DNA from: Deltaproteobacteria bacterium
GTDB lineage: Bacteria > Desulfobacterota > Syntrophobacteria > Syntrophobacterales > Syntrophobacteraceae
Reading direction: 5' to 3'
DNA: 64,000 nt
Assembly (NCBI GenBank): GCA_021780695.1
Contig: JAJXYD010000045.1
Span: forward strand, 22,642 to 86,641
Every line of letters begins with the position of its first letter. Position 1 is the first letter of the stretch. Below are positions 33,573 through 41,596 of the stretch, piece after piece. The notes under the pieces are model-generated. The model saw only the letters and a list, made by a program, of their open reading frames with translations, made no database searches and had not been told where the DNA came from. Position numbers and translations under genes: made by a program.

Positions 33573-35300
33573 CTAAGGGGAACGCACAATTCGAAAACCT
33601 AAATCGTCGCTTTTGGTGTCGGGAAGGCCGTTTCGGCGCTTGGCGCAACGGGCATCCCCCGGAGGGTCGTGCCAGCATGCGCCTCGAATTACCCGGCTTT
33701 GTCCCATGCTTTCGTCCACATTTTCCGGATTGTTTTTTTCAAGCTCTACATAGGCATCCACGCTATAGACATCGCCGCACCACTCGAGCACGTTTCCAAG
33801 CATGTCGTCGAGGCCGAAAGGATTGGGGCGGAAAGAGCCCACCGGCGCGGTCGTGGCGTATCCGTCATCGCACTGGTGGATCGTTTGGAGGCCCAGTTGC
33901 TTTTGAGCCGTATAGTCGGCCACGTTTTCATGCACGCAAGCCCTGGAGCTGTCGTCGCCCCAGTAGCGCGAGGTCTGGGTGCCTGCACGGCAGGCATATT
34001 CGTATTCAGCCTCGGTTGGCAACCGAAAATGATACTGTCCGCCGTTTTGTCCGGTAAGCCACTGGCAAAAATTATTGGCGTCGCGCCAACTGACCTCCAC
34101 GACGGGCTGGTCGTCGCCATTTAGTGAATGGCCGTGGAATTGCCCGCTGTCATGGTTTTTTTGGAAGGCCCTGAACTGCTCGTTGGTGACCTCGGTTTTG
34201 CTCATCCAAAACCCATCGACGCACACCTGGTGAACCGGTCCTTCATCCTGAGAGCGGTCTTTTTCCTTCTGGGGGCTGCCCATGAGATAGCATCCGGGCT
34301 TGATCCAGACGAACTCAAGGCCCGTAACCGGCTCTTTCCAGGTCTTTAGGGTAGTCATGAGGTTTTCGCCGCGCGAGGCGGGCTGAGCGAGCGGCGCAGA
34401 AGCCTGAGCAACCTTGGGCTGGGGCTGGACGACCTGGGGCGCGGTAGCGGCTCTGTGATCCTGTGCATGCAGGGGGGGTATGAAATAAAAGTCTCCTATA
34501 AGAGAGGAGGATTCCCACGGCACCTGCTTACCCTCCGTGGCTTGGCTAACCGCAAGGCGAACACGTTTAAAGACGTCTTCGAGCTGCAAACCCGGCTGAA
34601 CCATCGCCTTTATGAGCGCTCCGGTATACAACCCGTTTTGTCCCGTACCGTCATTGGCCACAGATCCGGGCGCGGTCGAATAGGCGATGAGGGTGCCCGT
34701 GGGTGCGAGCACCGAGGCAAGCCCAAGGGAGAGGGAACGAAAGCTTTGAGCAAAGGGGTTGTCGCGGCAGGCATCGATTATAACGATGTTCATACGGTTT
34801 TTGGCCCAATCCATCTGGTTCAGGACTTCCCCCATATCCACGGCTTCGTATTCAACCTGGCTTTGGTTTTGGATCGATGCATCCACGGGAATTAAGTAAT
34901 TGTGCCCGTTTAACTGGACGCCGTGCCCGGCGAAATAGAAAAGCCCGACCCCGCCCCGATTTTTTAGCTTTTCGCCAAAAGATTGAATTGCGGCCTTCAT
35001 CTGCTTCTGGTCAAGGTTTTCGCGAAGCGTGACATCGAAGGAAAGAGAGCCAAGCGTTTTTGCCATGGCTTCGGCGTCGTTTACCGGATTGCGCAAAGCT
35101 CCCAAAGCATAGCTTGCATTGCCGATCACAAGGGCCGTTCGCCCGTCGGGCTGGATGGGCCGGGCCTTTTTGGGGCCTGCGGGCTGGATATCGCCGGCCC
35201 TGGCGATGCAGGTCAAATTTAGAACTATTCCTAGAAAAACAGCCAAAAAAGAAGACAAAAATATCTTTTTGCCGGCTGAGCAACTCATAGGCGCTACCAT
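33573..35300 (-). CDS. caspase-like peptidase fused to SUMF1/FGE domain
   Basis: About 575 residues with an N-terminal signal peptide (KKIFLSSFLAVFLGIVL...ARA). The caspase-like (C14) domain has RTALVIGNASY, the catalytic His in LFYFAGHGV and the catalytic Cys in IIDACRDNP. A Pro/Gln/Ala-rich linker then leads to a C-terminal formylglycine-generating-enzyme-like (SUMF1) domain (EFVWIKPGCYLMGSP, VSWRDANNFCQWL, RLPTEAEYEYACRAG, GLDDMLGNVLEWCGD, RVIRGACW, GFRIV). Such SUMF1 domains often serve as binding modules rather than sulfatase activators. Possible starts are ATGs at 35300, 35288 or 35306; 35300 has GGGA at 7 nt. It is first in the caspase/DUF4384/cyclase unit. Confidence 0.85.
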   Translation of the reverse strand: MVAPMSCSAGKKIFLSSFLAVFLGIVLNLTCIARAGDIQPAGPKKARPIQPDGRTALVIGNASYALGALRNPVNDAEAMAKTLGSLSFDVTLRENLDQKQMKAAIQSFGEKLKNRGGVGLFYFAGHGVQLNGHNYLIPVDASIQNQSQVEYEAVDMGEVLNQMDWAKNRMNIVIIDACRDNPFAQSFRSLSLGLASVLAPTGTLIAYSTAPGSVANDGTGQNGLYTGALIKAMVQPGLQLEDVFKRVRLAVSQATEGKQVPWESSSLIGDFYFIPPLHAQDHRAATAPQVVQPQPKVAQASAPLAQPASRGENLMTTLKTWKEPVTGLEFVWIKPGCYLMGSPQKEKDRSQDEGPVHQVCVDGFWMSKTEVTNEQFRAFQKNHDSGQFHGHSLNGDDQPVVEVSWRDANNFCQWLTGQNGGQYHFRLPTEAEYEYACRAGTQTSRYWGDDSSRACVHENVADYTAQKQLGLQTIHQCDDGYATTAPVGSFRPNPFGLDDMLGNVLEWCGDVYSVDAYVELEKNNPENVDESMGQSRVIRGACWHDPPGDARCAKRRNGLPDTKSDDLGFRIVRSP

Positions 35301-35656
35301 CCCCATGTCCCAAGAAAAAAGGGAGCTTTCCCTGTAGGCAAAACTCCCCGAAGGATTAACCGAAGCCGGATTACAAAAGAACCTCCCAAAGCGCGACACT
35401 TTTTAGGTTTAAAGACATCGCTCTTCGAAACCGATCGGCATTATAAGTAAGATTATTCCGGTGTTCAATAAAAACCTTCGGGCTAAACTTTTCAAAAAAG
35501 AACACCATCTTTTGACTCGCAATCCAAAAAGGGGTATTTTGCGCTGCGCTAAGCAGAGCCCCCTTCCGGATAAATGGCGGAAACGGGCAAGATGTCCGGA
35601 ATACATTTTTTTATTTTTGGCTTTTTACGGATACAAACCTTATTGAAGGACGTTTG
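35301..35656. other. divergent intergenic region, caspase unit / PAP2
   Basis: These 356 bp lie between divergent genes and should carry promoters for both. The sequence is A/T-rich around 35440-35520. A 61-codon plus-strand frame at 35461-35646 has no ribosome site or recognisable motif and is not called. I see no clear operator. Confidence 0.35.
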
Positions 35657-36328
35657 ATGAAAGTAGGCGGAAAATCCACCCGGATTGTGCTTATCTTCGC
35701 AATTTGCGGTTTTTTTATACTATCGGGCTATTTTTACCTCGACACCAGGCTGGCCGTTTTTATTACACAGATAGTGGGCAAACGCATTCTTTTCTCAAAG
35801 ACCATATCCGATTTACCCGACTCTATGCTTTCACTTGTTTGCGCCACGACTTGTTTCAGCTGGGCCGGACGCTTGTACATCTCCCAAAAGCAGGACGCCC
35901 GGTTGGACTCGGAGTTTCTCGAGTACATGGGCACGGCGCTGCCCCTATCCTTTACCTTGAAAACAATTTTAAAGGACTTGTTTGGTAGAAAGAACACCCG
36001 CGTGTGGCTTGTACATCCCGGCTCAACCGGATTTCACTGGTTTCATGGCGGAGGAGATTTTTCAGGTTTTCCCTCGGGACACATGGCGATTTTTACAGTC
36101 CTCGGGATTGGAATCAGCCGCTATTTCCCACGGCTGCGTCTCCTATGCGCCGCATCGCTTCTGGCCCTTGCCCTAACCCTGATCGCAACCCAGTACCATT
36201 TTCTAAGCGATATCGCAGCTGGCGTTTTGACCGGAGTGCTCACCGACATGCTCGTGCAGGCAGGACTTTCTCTTTTGCACGGCCTCACCGGCAACAAGGC
36301 TTGCAACAGACGATCCAAGGCGCTCTAA
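35657..36328 (+). CDS. PAP2-family membrane phosphatase
   Basis: A 223-residue membrane protein of the type 2 phosphatidic acid phosphatase family. An N-terminal helix (IVLIFAICGFFILSGYFYL) precedes the three motif regions: KTILKDLFGRKNTR (like KX6RP), SGFPSGHMAIF (PSGH) and TQYHFLSDIAAGVLTG (like SRX5HX3D). Candidate substrates are undecaprenyl pyrophosphate, phosphatidic acid or lipid-A-linked phosphate. The ATG at 35657 has GAAGGA 6 nt upstream. It stands alone, ending before a large hairpin that faces mucR. Confidence 0.82.
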   Translation: MKVGGKSTRIVLIFAICGFFILSGYFYLDTRLAVFITQIVGKRILFSKTISDLPDSMLSLVCATTCFSWAGRLYISQKQDARLDSEFLEYMGTALPLSFTLKTILKDLFGRKNTRVWLVHPGSTGFHWFHGGGDFSGFPSGHMAIFTVLGIGISRYFPRLRLLCAASLLALALTLIATQYHFLSDIAAGVLTGVLTDMLVQAGLSLLHGLTGNKACNRRSKAL

Positions 36329-36354
36329 GTCCGGGAGTGTGGGTATTGGCTGAG

Positions 36355-36399
36355 CAAGGGGCCAAGCCCGACCCGAAGGTCTTCGAGCTTAGCCCCTTG
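36355..36399. other. long hairpin between convergent PAP2 and MucR genes
   Basis: CAAGGGGCCAAGC (36355-36367) and GCTTAGCCCCTTG (36387-36399) pair over 13 positions with one G-T wobble; the loop can form a small inner stem. No long T-run follows on either strand, so it may be a Rho-assisted terminator or a transcript-stabilising hairpin. Confidence 0.4.
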
Positions 36400-36408
36400 A
36401 TTGCGCCG

Positions 36409-36936
36409 TCATTGGCCGACCGGCCTGCGACGTTTTTTTATCCCGGAGGTTTTCCTTTCCTCCCCCAGTTCGGCGCTTGCCTCCTTGCTCTTTCGCCTGG
36501 CTTCTATGGCTTTCACAAGGTTTTCAGGCAACCCTCTTTTTTTGGCCGCCCTGCTGCGCGCCTTGGTTAAGGCTTTGGCGGCCAGGGGAGTTCTCATGGG
36601 AAATCCATATTTTTTCTTGTATTCTTTGGAAGTAATGCCGTGGGATACAAGATGTTTTTGGGTCAGTTGCTTCATTTCCGCCCCGCATTCGAGGCAGATT
36701 ATCTTGTCGTTTTGAATGGAATTCTCCGCAGAGATCGGTTCGAAAGGTTTTCCCTGCTGTTGGGACGATTCCGAGGCTTGAAGCATGTCCATATCCCCGG
36801 ATTCCGCTTTTTGCAGTTCCAACAAAGTCCCAAAAACCTGGCGCAACGATGAGGCGATTTCTCCAGACGACATAGGGGCTAAAGAAGCCTGCGTCTGTAC
36901 TATCTCTGAAGCGATCTCGACAATTTTTCTGGTCAT
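36409..36936 (-). CDS. MucR/Ros-family zinc-finger transcriptional regulator
   Basis: A 175-residue protein. The MucR core is clear: ICLECGAEMKQLTQKHLVSHG, a Cys2His2 finger with CX2CX10HX3H spacing, followed by SKEYKKKYGFP and ARSRAAKKRGLPENL. N-terminal heptads (EIASEIVQTQ, SGEIASSLRQVFGTLLELQ) suit oligomerisation. The tail is strongly basic (GIKKRRRPVGQ). Family members are global silencers that bind AT-rich sites and often repress their own gene; the AT-rich upstream region fits. GGAGGG sits ~9 nt before the ATG. The target genes are unknown. Confidence 0.88.
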   Translation of the reverse strand: MTRKIVEIASEIVQTQASLAPMSSGEIASSLRQVFGTLLELQKAESGDMDMLQASESSQQQGKPFEPISAENSIQNDKIICLECGAEMKQLTQKHLVSHGITSKEYKKKYGFPMRTPLAAKALTKARSRAAKKRGLPENLVKAIEARRKSKEASAELGEERKTSGIKKRRRPVGQ

Positions 36937-37270
36937 TAAAAAAACCCTCCGTCTTGGAGTAAATTGATTTACATTTTGATACGATTTTATTTGATTGTTC
37001 GGCGTTCAGAAAACCAAACCTGCCCTTATTATAAATATTAAACAACGTTAATGCAACAGGGTGCGTCCATCTTGTATAACAATACCGCTGCTATTTAGTG
37101 TTAACCCCGTTGCTATTTCAATATTGTCCAGGCTGGCAAGGAATAGAACGATCAAGGTTTGCAATAGGACAGGCGAGGAAATTATTGTTTCTCCTTTTAC
37201 CCTCGCCCTGATTCTGGGGGCAACAGCTCGCAGAATGTCGACAGAGACAAAAAATTTTATTTGCCGCTTT
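36937..37270. other. AT-rich region upstream of mucR
   Basis: These 334 bp between mucR and the end of tatD have a T/A-rich segment next to mucR (about 36945-37050), where a minus-strand promoter and self-repression sites are plausible for a MucR-type protein. Nothing else was recognised; the longer plus-strand frame here runs antisense into tatD and is not called. Confidence 0.35.
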
Positions 37271-38071
37271 TCATGCCTTTACCGGCAAGGTCATTGCAAA
37301 TACTTTTCGCGCATTATCGGTTGTGCAAGCTGCAACTTTTTCAAGGGGCTCTCTACGGCATTGGGCAATTTTTGTTGCCGTATGAACGACAAAGGCCGGT
37401 TCATTTGTTTTTCCCCGAAAGGGAACAGGGGCAAGATAAGGACAATCGGTCTCAAGGAGCAACCTGTCTAGCGGTGCACGCCTTGCGACCTCTTGCAAAG
37501 ACTCGGCTTTATTAAATGTCACCACTCCAGGAATAGATAGATAAAATCCCATATCCAGACACCTTCTGGCAATGGCCCAGTCACCCGAAAAACAATGCAT
37601 GACAGAAGGGGGCAGTGAGAGCGCAAACTCGGAAACCAGGGGGAAAAAATCGTCCCAGGCGTTTCGGATGTGAAACACCACCGGCTTTGCGATCTTAACA
37701 GCCAATTGCATCTGATGATGGAAACACTCCTTTTGAACTGCACGTGGCTGCGTTTCGTGATAGTAGTCAAGCCCGATTTCGCCAAGAGCGACAACTTTAT
37801 CGGCTGTTGCGATTTTTTCCAAGGCCTCGAGCTCTTGGGAGTTCAATAGAAACGAGGCTTGCGGGTGGATGCCGGCGGCCGCATAAATGTTTTCGTTGCT
37901 TTGGGCTATCTGGGCAGCCTTGCGGCTTGTCTCGATATCGATGCCTATGGTTACGATTTGGATTACTCCGGCCTGAAAAGCCCTATCTATGACCGTTGGC
38001 AACCGGTCTGCAAATTCGGGAAAATCCAGGTGGGCGTGGGTATCGATCAATTGAGGCAATATAGAAGACAT
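37271..38071 (-). CDS. tatD: TatD-family metal-dependent hydrolase
   Basis: A 266-residue TIM-barrel hydrolase. The metal-binding motif IDTHAHLDFPEF opens the protein, and ALGEIGLDYYHE, VVFHIRNAWDDFF, MHCFSGDW and LLETDCPYLAPVPFRGKTNEP follow in the canonical TatD order. Family members are 3'-5' DNases or related hydrolases acting in DNA repair and turnover. ATG 38071 has AAAGG upstream; a TTG at 38089 is the alternative. Confidence 0.93.
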   Translation of the reverse strand: MSSILPQLIDTHAHLDFPEFADRLPTVIDRAFQAGVIQIVTIGIDIETSRKAAQIAQSNENIYAAAGIHPQASFLLNSQELEALEKIATADKVVALGEIGLDYYHETQPRAVQKECFHHQMQLAVKIAKPVVFHIRNAWDDFFPLVSEFALSLPPSVMHCFSGDWAIARRCLDMGFYLSIPGVVTFNKAESLQEVARRAPLDRLLLETDCPYLAPVPFRGKTNEPAFVVHTATKIAQCRREPLEKVAACTTDNARKVFAMTLPVKA

Positions 38072-38212
38072 AACAAACCTTTGTATCAATAAAGAGCCGA
38101 AACGATCTTTGCCAGGTTTTTTCTTGCTGTCCGCAGGATAGGAACCTATAATGGACCTTTGTTTGCATACGCCACAGCACTATTAAATAACCGGTTTGTG
38201 AGGCAAATCGAT

Positions 38213-38872
38213 ATGAGAAAATTTTCATTTATTTTAGCGTTGGCGGCCGCAGGTTTTATTATGGGGCCAGGGGGCGCGGCGCGAGCCGCAAAAATCTATA
38301 CGACCAACACGGATCCGATTCCCCTGCGGGCTTCGCCATCGGAGAGGGGCAAACCCCGCGCGATGATTCCCCCCGCTTCCACGGTCCAACTTGTAAACGA
38401 GCACGCATTCACGCGAGTTCTCTACGCTACGCCTGAGGGCAAAACAAAAACGGGGTGGTTCCCCCTGAAGTTCCTTAGCGCCGTTCCGGTCGATGACTCA
38501 GCTACCAAGGAACTGAGCGCGGAAAACGAGGCGCTCAAAGCCCAAGTGGCGCAACTCCAAAACGATGGTTCCCAGCTGACGCAAAAAGAAAAAGATCAGA
38601 GCGACAAACTGGCGACGCTAAACGGGGCCTACGAACAGCTCAAAAAAGGATCGACCGATTATCTCAAGCTAAAGACCGACTATGAGGCTACCAAAGCCGC
38701 TCTTGACAAAGCAAGGGACAACATTCAGGCCCTGGCCCGGAAAAATCAGGAACTCAAACTCTCCTACGACATCCAGTATTTTCTGGCAGGTGGACTCGTT
38801 CTGCTCGTTGGCTGGATTCTGGGCCGGAGTTCAGCAAAGTCGCGCAAAAGAAGACAAACCTTTTTCCTATGA
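38213..38872 (+). CDS. SH3-domain protein with coiled coil and C-terminal membrane anchor (TIGR04211-like)
   Basis: A 219-residue envelope protein. A signal peptide (FILALAAAGFIMGPGGAARA) is followed by a bacterial SH3 domain (IPLRASPSERGKPRAMIPP, VLYATPEGKTKTGWFPLKFL; residues ~30-100). A long coiled coil (~110-185; LSAENEALKAQVAQLQ, ARKNQELKLSY) leads to one membrane helix (FLAGGLVLLVGWILG) and a basic tail (RSSAKSRKRRQ). This order matches the YgiM/TIGR04211 family. The periplasmic SH3 probably binds peptidoglycan. ATG 38213 has GAGG at 9 nt. Its stop overlaps that of the convergent oxidoreductase gene. Confidence 0.82.
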   Translation: MRKFSFILALAAAGFIMGPGGAARAAKIYTTNTDPIPLRASPSERGKPRAMIPPASTVQLVNEHAFTRVLYATPEGKTKTGWFPLKFLSAVPVDDSATKELSAENEALKAQVAQLQNDGSQLTQKEKDQSDKLATLNGAYEQLKKGSTDYLKLKTDYEATKAALDKARDNIQALARKNQELKLSYDIQYFLAGGLVLLVGWILGRSSAKSRKRRQTFFL

Positions 38873-39958
38873 TGCCTCGGTTTGTGCCTTGGCCTTATCG
38901 TATTCTTCTTCCAGAGTATGCATAAGATCGCGCACCGACAAAATCTTGTCTACACGATAGGCGTTTTGGCCCGCAAAAGCAAATCCGGCTTTGAGTTTAC
39001 CCTTCTTAGCGTTTGCCAGCGCCATGGCTATGCAGTAGGGGCTGTCGGAACAGTTACACGAACTGATGCAGTGATAAGGGCATTTGAAGGGTTTTTTAAG
39101 TCCCTTTTGGATGCTGTCGATAAAGTCGTTTTTAATCGCCCTGCCGGGCAGTCCCACGGGGCTTTCTATGATTACCAGGTCTTCCTCCCGGGCATTTACA
39201 TAGGTCTTTTTAAATTCGTCGTCGGCATCGCACTCGTCAGTGGCAACAAAGCGGGTCCCCATCTGGACTCCGGCCGCCCCAAGCTTCATGATCTCCAGGA
39301 TGTCGGCCCCGGTATAGATGCCACCGGCGGCTATCACGGGGATTTTGACCCCTTTTTCCCTCTCAAATTGGGAGATTACCGCCACGACTTCGGGTATGAT
39401 CTTTTGAAGAGAAAAATTCGGATCGTCCAGTTGTTCGGTGGTAAAGCCCAGATGACCGCCGGCCAGGGGCCCTTCGACTACAAAGGCGTCGGGGAGCATA
39501 TTGTAGCGCGTCAGCCACCTTTTGCAGATAATACGCGCGGCCTTGGCCGAAGAGACGATGGGAACCAGCTTGGTCCTGGCCCCTTCCTTGAGGTATGTCG
39601 GCAAATCCAGCGGAAGCCCCGCACCCGAGAGGATAACATCGACTCCCTCGGAAATCGAAGTCTTGACCATATCGGCAAAATTTGTCAGGGCAACCATTAT
39701 ATTGACCCCTAAAATGCCTTTGGTGGCCTCCTTGGCTTTTCTGATCTCATCGCGCAAAATCTTGACGCTTGCTTCCAGGTAGCCAACTTCCTTATCGTCG
39801 CAGAAAACGCCGAGGGCGGCAGTGGCTATAACGCCGATCCCACCCTGGTCGGCCACCGCCGCAGCCAGACCGGAAAGAGAAATACCTATTCCCATACCGC
39901 CCTGAATGATGGGAACTCTGGCTACCAGATCACCAATTTTGAGACTGGGGAAAGTCAA
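38867..39958 (-). CDS. NPD-family (nitronate monooxygenase/FabK-like) FMN oxidoreductase
   Basis: About 363 residues of the 2-nitropropane dioxygenase-like TIM-barrel family. The opening FPSLKIGDLVARVPIIQGGMGIGIS is the typical start, and VIAAGGIYTGADILEIMKLGAAGVQMGTRFVATDE is the FMN phosphate-binding region. A Cys-rich segment near the C-terminus (CPYHCISSCNCSDSPYC) is shared by a deltaproteobacterial/clostridial subgroup and may bind an Fe-S cluster; that is inference. The reaction could be nitronate oxidation or enoyl reduction. The start is uncertain: TTG 39958 has GGAGAT upstream, and another TTG at 40027 adds 23 residues. Confidence 0.82.
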   Translation of the reverse strand: MTFPSLKIGDLVARVPIIQGGMGIGISLSGLAAAVADQGGIGVIATAALGVFCDDKEVGYLEASVKILRDEIRKAKEATKGILGVNIMVALTNFADMVKTSISEGVDVILSGAGLPLDLPTYLKEGARTKLVPIVSSAKAARIICKRWLTRYNMLPDAFVVEGPLAGGHLGFTTEQLDDPNFSLQKIIPEVVAVISQFEREKGVKIPVIAAGGIYTGADILEIMKLGAAGVQMGTRFVATDECDADDEFKKTYVNAREEDLVIIESPVGLPGRAIKNDFIDSIQKGLKKPFKCPYHCISSCNCSDSPYCIAMALANAKKGKLKAGFAFAGQNAYRVDKILSVRDLMHTLEEEYDKAKAQTEAS

Positions 39959-40132
39959 AAATATCTCCAATTCTTTTTCGGATTTTTTATTCCCGGCATG
40001 TATCGCAAAATTTTTCACATTAGGCAAGCATAATAAATCAGCGCGGTTTTTAAGGGCAGGACCTGCCCAAAATCAAAAAACCTTCCACTTAGGGGGCTCA
40101 GGGAGTCCTCATCCCTCCCTATAGAGCCTCGA

Positions 40133-41524
40133 TCAACTCTTTTTTAAAACCACCACGGTGATTTCCCCCGTGGAGTTAAACCTCACGGGAACTCCGGAAA
40201 CCCCTACGCCCGCACTTGTATACCCGGGCATGCCCTTATAGTTCCACTTACCCCGACATAGCGCCCGAGGGGCCTTGCTATGGGTAAATACGGGGCCGAT
40301 CCCGGGCAACAGTATCTGACCGGCGTGGGTATGACCGCACAAAAAAAGATTTGGCCTGTATTCGAGGGCTTCCCTATAGACCTCGTTGGAATGGGAAACC
40401 AAGATGGTAAAGGTATCGGAGGTCAAGCCTTGGAAGGCGCTCTTAAGGTCCTGGGCCTTAAAATAGTGGCAGTCGTCCGTACCCACGAGCCAGAGGCGCT
40501 CGCCGTTTTTTTCGACAGGCAAAGCCCCGTTGACCAGAAAATTCACCCCCAGCTCCTTAAGGGGCTCAACGATTTCCGGGCAATCGTGATTTCCAAGCAC
40601 ACCCAGAATACCGTCCTTTACCTGGATCTCGGGCAACAGGAGGCGCATCTGCTCAAGAGCGGGAGTAAAGGTGCCGTAGGTCTCCATTCTCAGGTCGCCT
40701 CCCAGGATGCAAAGGTCGGCGGGAGTCCTGCGAATTATGTCAATGGCCCTTTGAGTGAGCCCCGGCAGGCCGTCGAGATGCAGGTCCGAGATAAAGAGGA
40801 TCTTGTAGCCGTCAAAAGCGGCAGGCAGGTCTTTAAAAGCAAATAAAACCTCTTTTTTTTCAACAACCAGGGCATTTCGCTGGCCGCGCTCGTATATGCC
40901 GACAGCCTTGAGAACGGATTTCATGAAAACATGGTAATAAACGGCATCCTCAAAATTCAAAATATGACTAAAAGGCCTGGCCGTTACTTTGCACGAGACC
41001 AATTCCCGAACCCTTGTGAGAGCTCTTAGCTTCCGTGGGTAGTTTTCGAAGGGTTTGCTGAGGATAACCTTGTACATGAAAACGGAGCCAAGGCAGGCAC
41101 CGATACCGAAAATGACGCCAAACAAAAAGACGTATGGGAAGGAGAGGCTATAGAAGGGGGCAATTATGCAAAAGGGAGCCAACCCCTCGGGAACCTGATC
41201 GAGTCCCGGAACCGTATCGCCGCTTGAAAAAGAAAGGCGTCTTTTGAGAAAGCTCGAAAAAAGATCTCCAAGCATACTCAAAAAGCCGGCGCCAAGACCA
41301 AGCCAGAAAGGAAAGCCTAAAATCCGGCCAAGAGAGCCCGCCACGATTATGCCCGCGAGGACCCCCCTTATGGTTTTGTTTCTGCCCAGAAGCGGCCTGC
41401 CGTCTAAAAACACACGGCCGCCGTCCACGGGCCTGTTGTATTTCGATTCAAATACCAACGCTGTCAAGGGCGGAGCAAAGTTGGTCAACCAGAGCAAGAT
41501 CAGCAATTTTACGAAAAGCACCAT
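40133..41524 (-). CDS. CarS-like (DUF46) membrane domain fused to a metallophosphoesterase
   Basis: A 463-residue fusion. Residues 1-~160 resemble CDP-archaeol synthase CarS: several membrane helices, RPLLGRNKTIRGVLAG (about 43-58) and GDLFSSFLKRRLSFSSGD...PGLDQVPEGL (about 86-114), matching the CarS pattern GDxxxSFxKRR followed by DQ. From about residue 235 a calcineurin-like metallophosphoesterase has all motifs: ISDLHLDG, LGGDLR, LGNHDC, LVSHSN and CGHTHAGQ. CarS homologues make CDP-activated isoprenoid-ether lipids in archaea; bacterial relatives are less understood. The second domain could hydrolyse a pyrophosphate-linked lipid product. It lies 72 bp downstream of the MFS gene. Confidence 0.75.
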   Translation of the reverse strand: MVLFVKLLILLWLTNFAPPLTALVFESKYNRPVDGGRVFLDGRPLLGRNKTIRGVLAGIIVAGSLGRILGFPFWLGLGAGFLSMLGDLFSSFLKRRLSFSSGDTVPGLDQVPEGLAPFCIIAPFYSLSFPYVFLFGVIFGIGACLGSVFMYKVILSKPFENYPRKLRALTRVRELVSCKVTARPFSHILNFEDAVYYHVFMKSVLKAVGIYERGQRNALVVEKKEVLFAFKDLPAAFDGYKILFISDLHLDGLPGLTQRAIDIIRRTPADLCILGGDLRMETYGTFTPALEQMRLLLPEIQVKDGILGVLGNHDCPEIVEPLKELGVNFLVNGALPVEKNGERLWLVGTDDCHYFKAQDLKSAFQGLTSDTFTILVSHSNEVYREALEYRPNLFLCGHTHAGQILLPGIGPVFTHSKAPRALCRGKWNYKGMPGYTSAGVGVSGVPVRFNSTGEITVVVLKKS

Positions 41525-41596
41525 TCGAGCAACCCCGCAATCGATTATTATCGTAAAAAAAGTCCAGGTTATTGCAAAGCACTTTACTCATGTGCA

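Noticed and set aside
35461..35646. 61-codon plus-strand ORF upstream of the PAP2 gene
   Set aside because: No ribosome site, no motif, and it occupies the expected divergent promoter region.
38882..39712. 276-codon plus-strand ORF opposite the NPD-family gene
   Set aside because: The minus-strand product has a full NPD/FMN domain; the plus-strand frame matches nothing.
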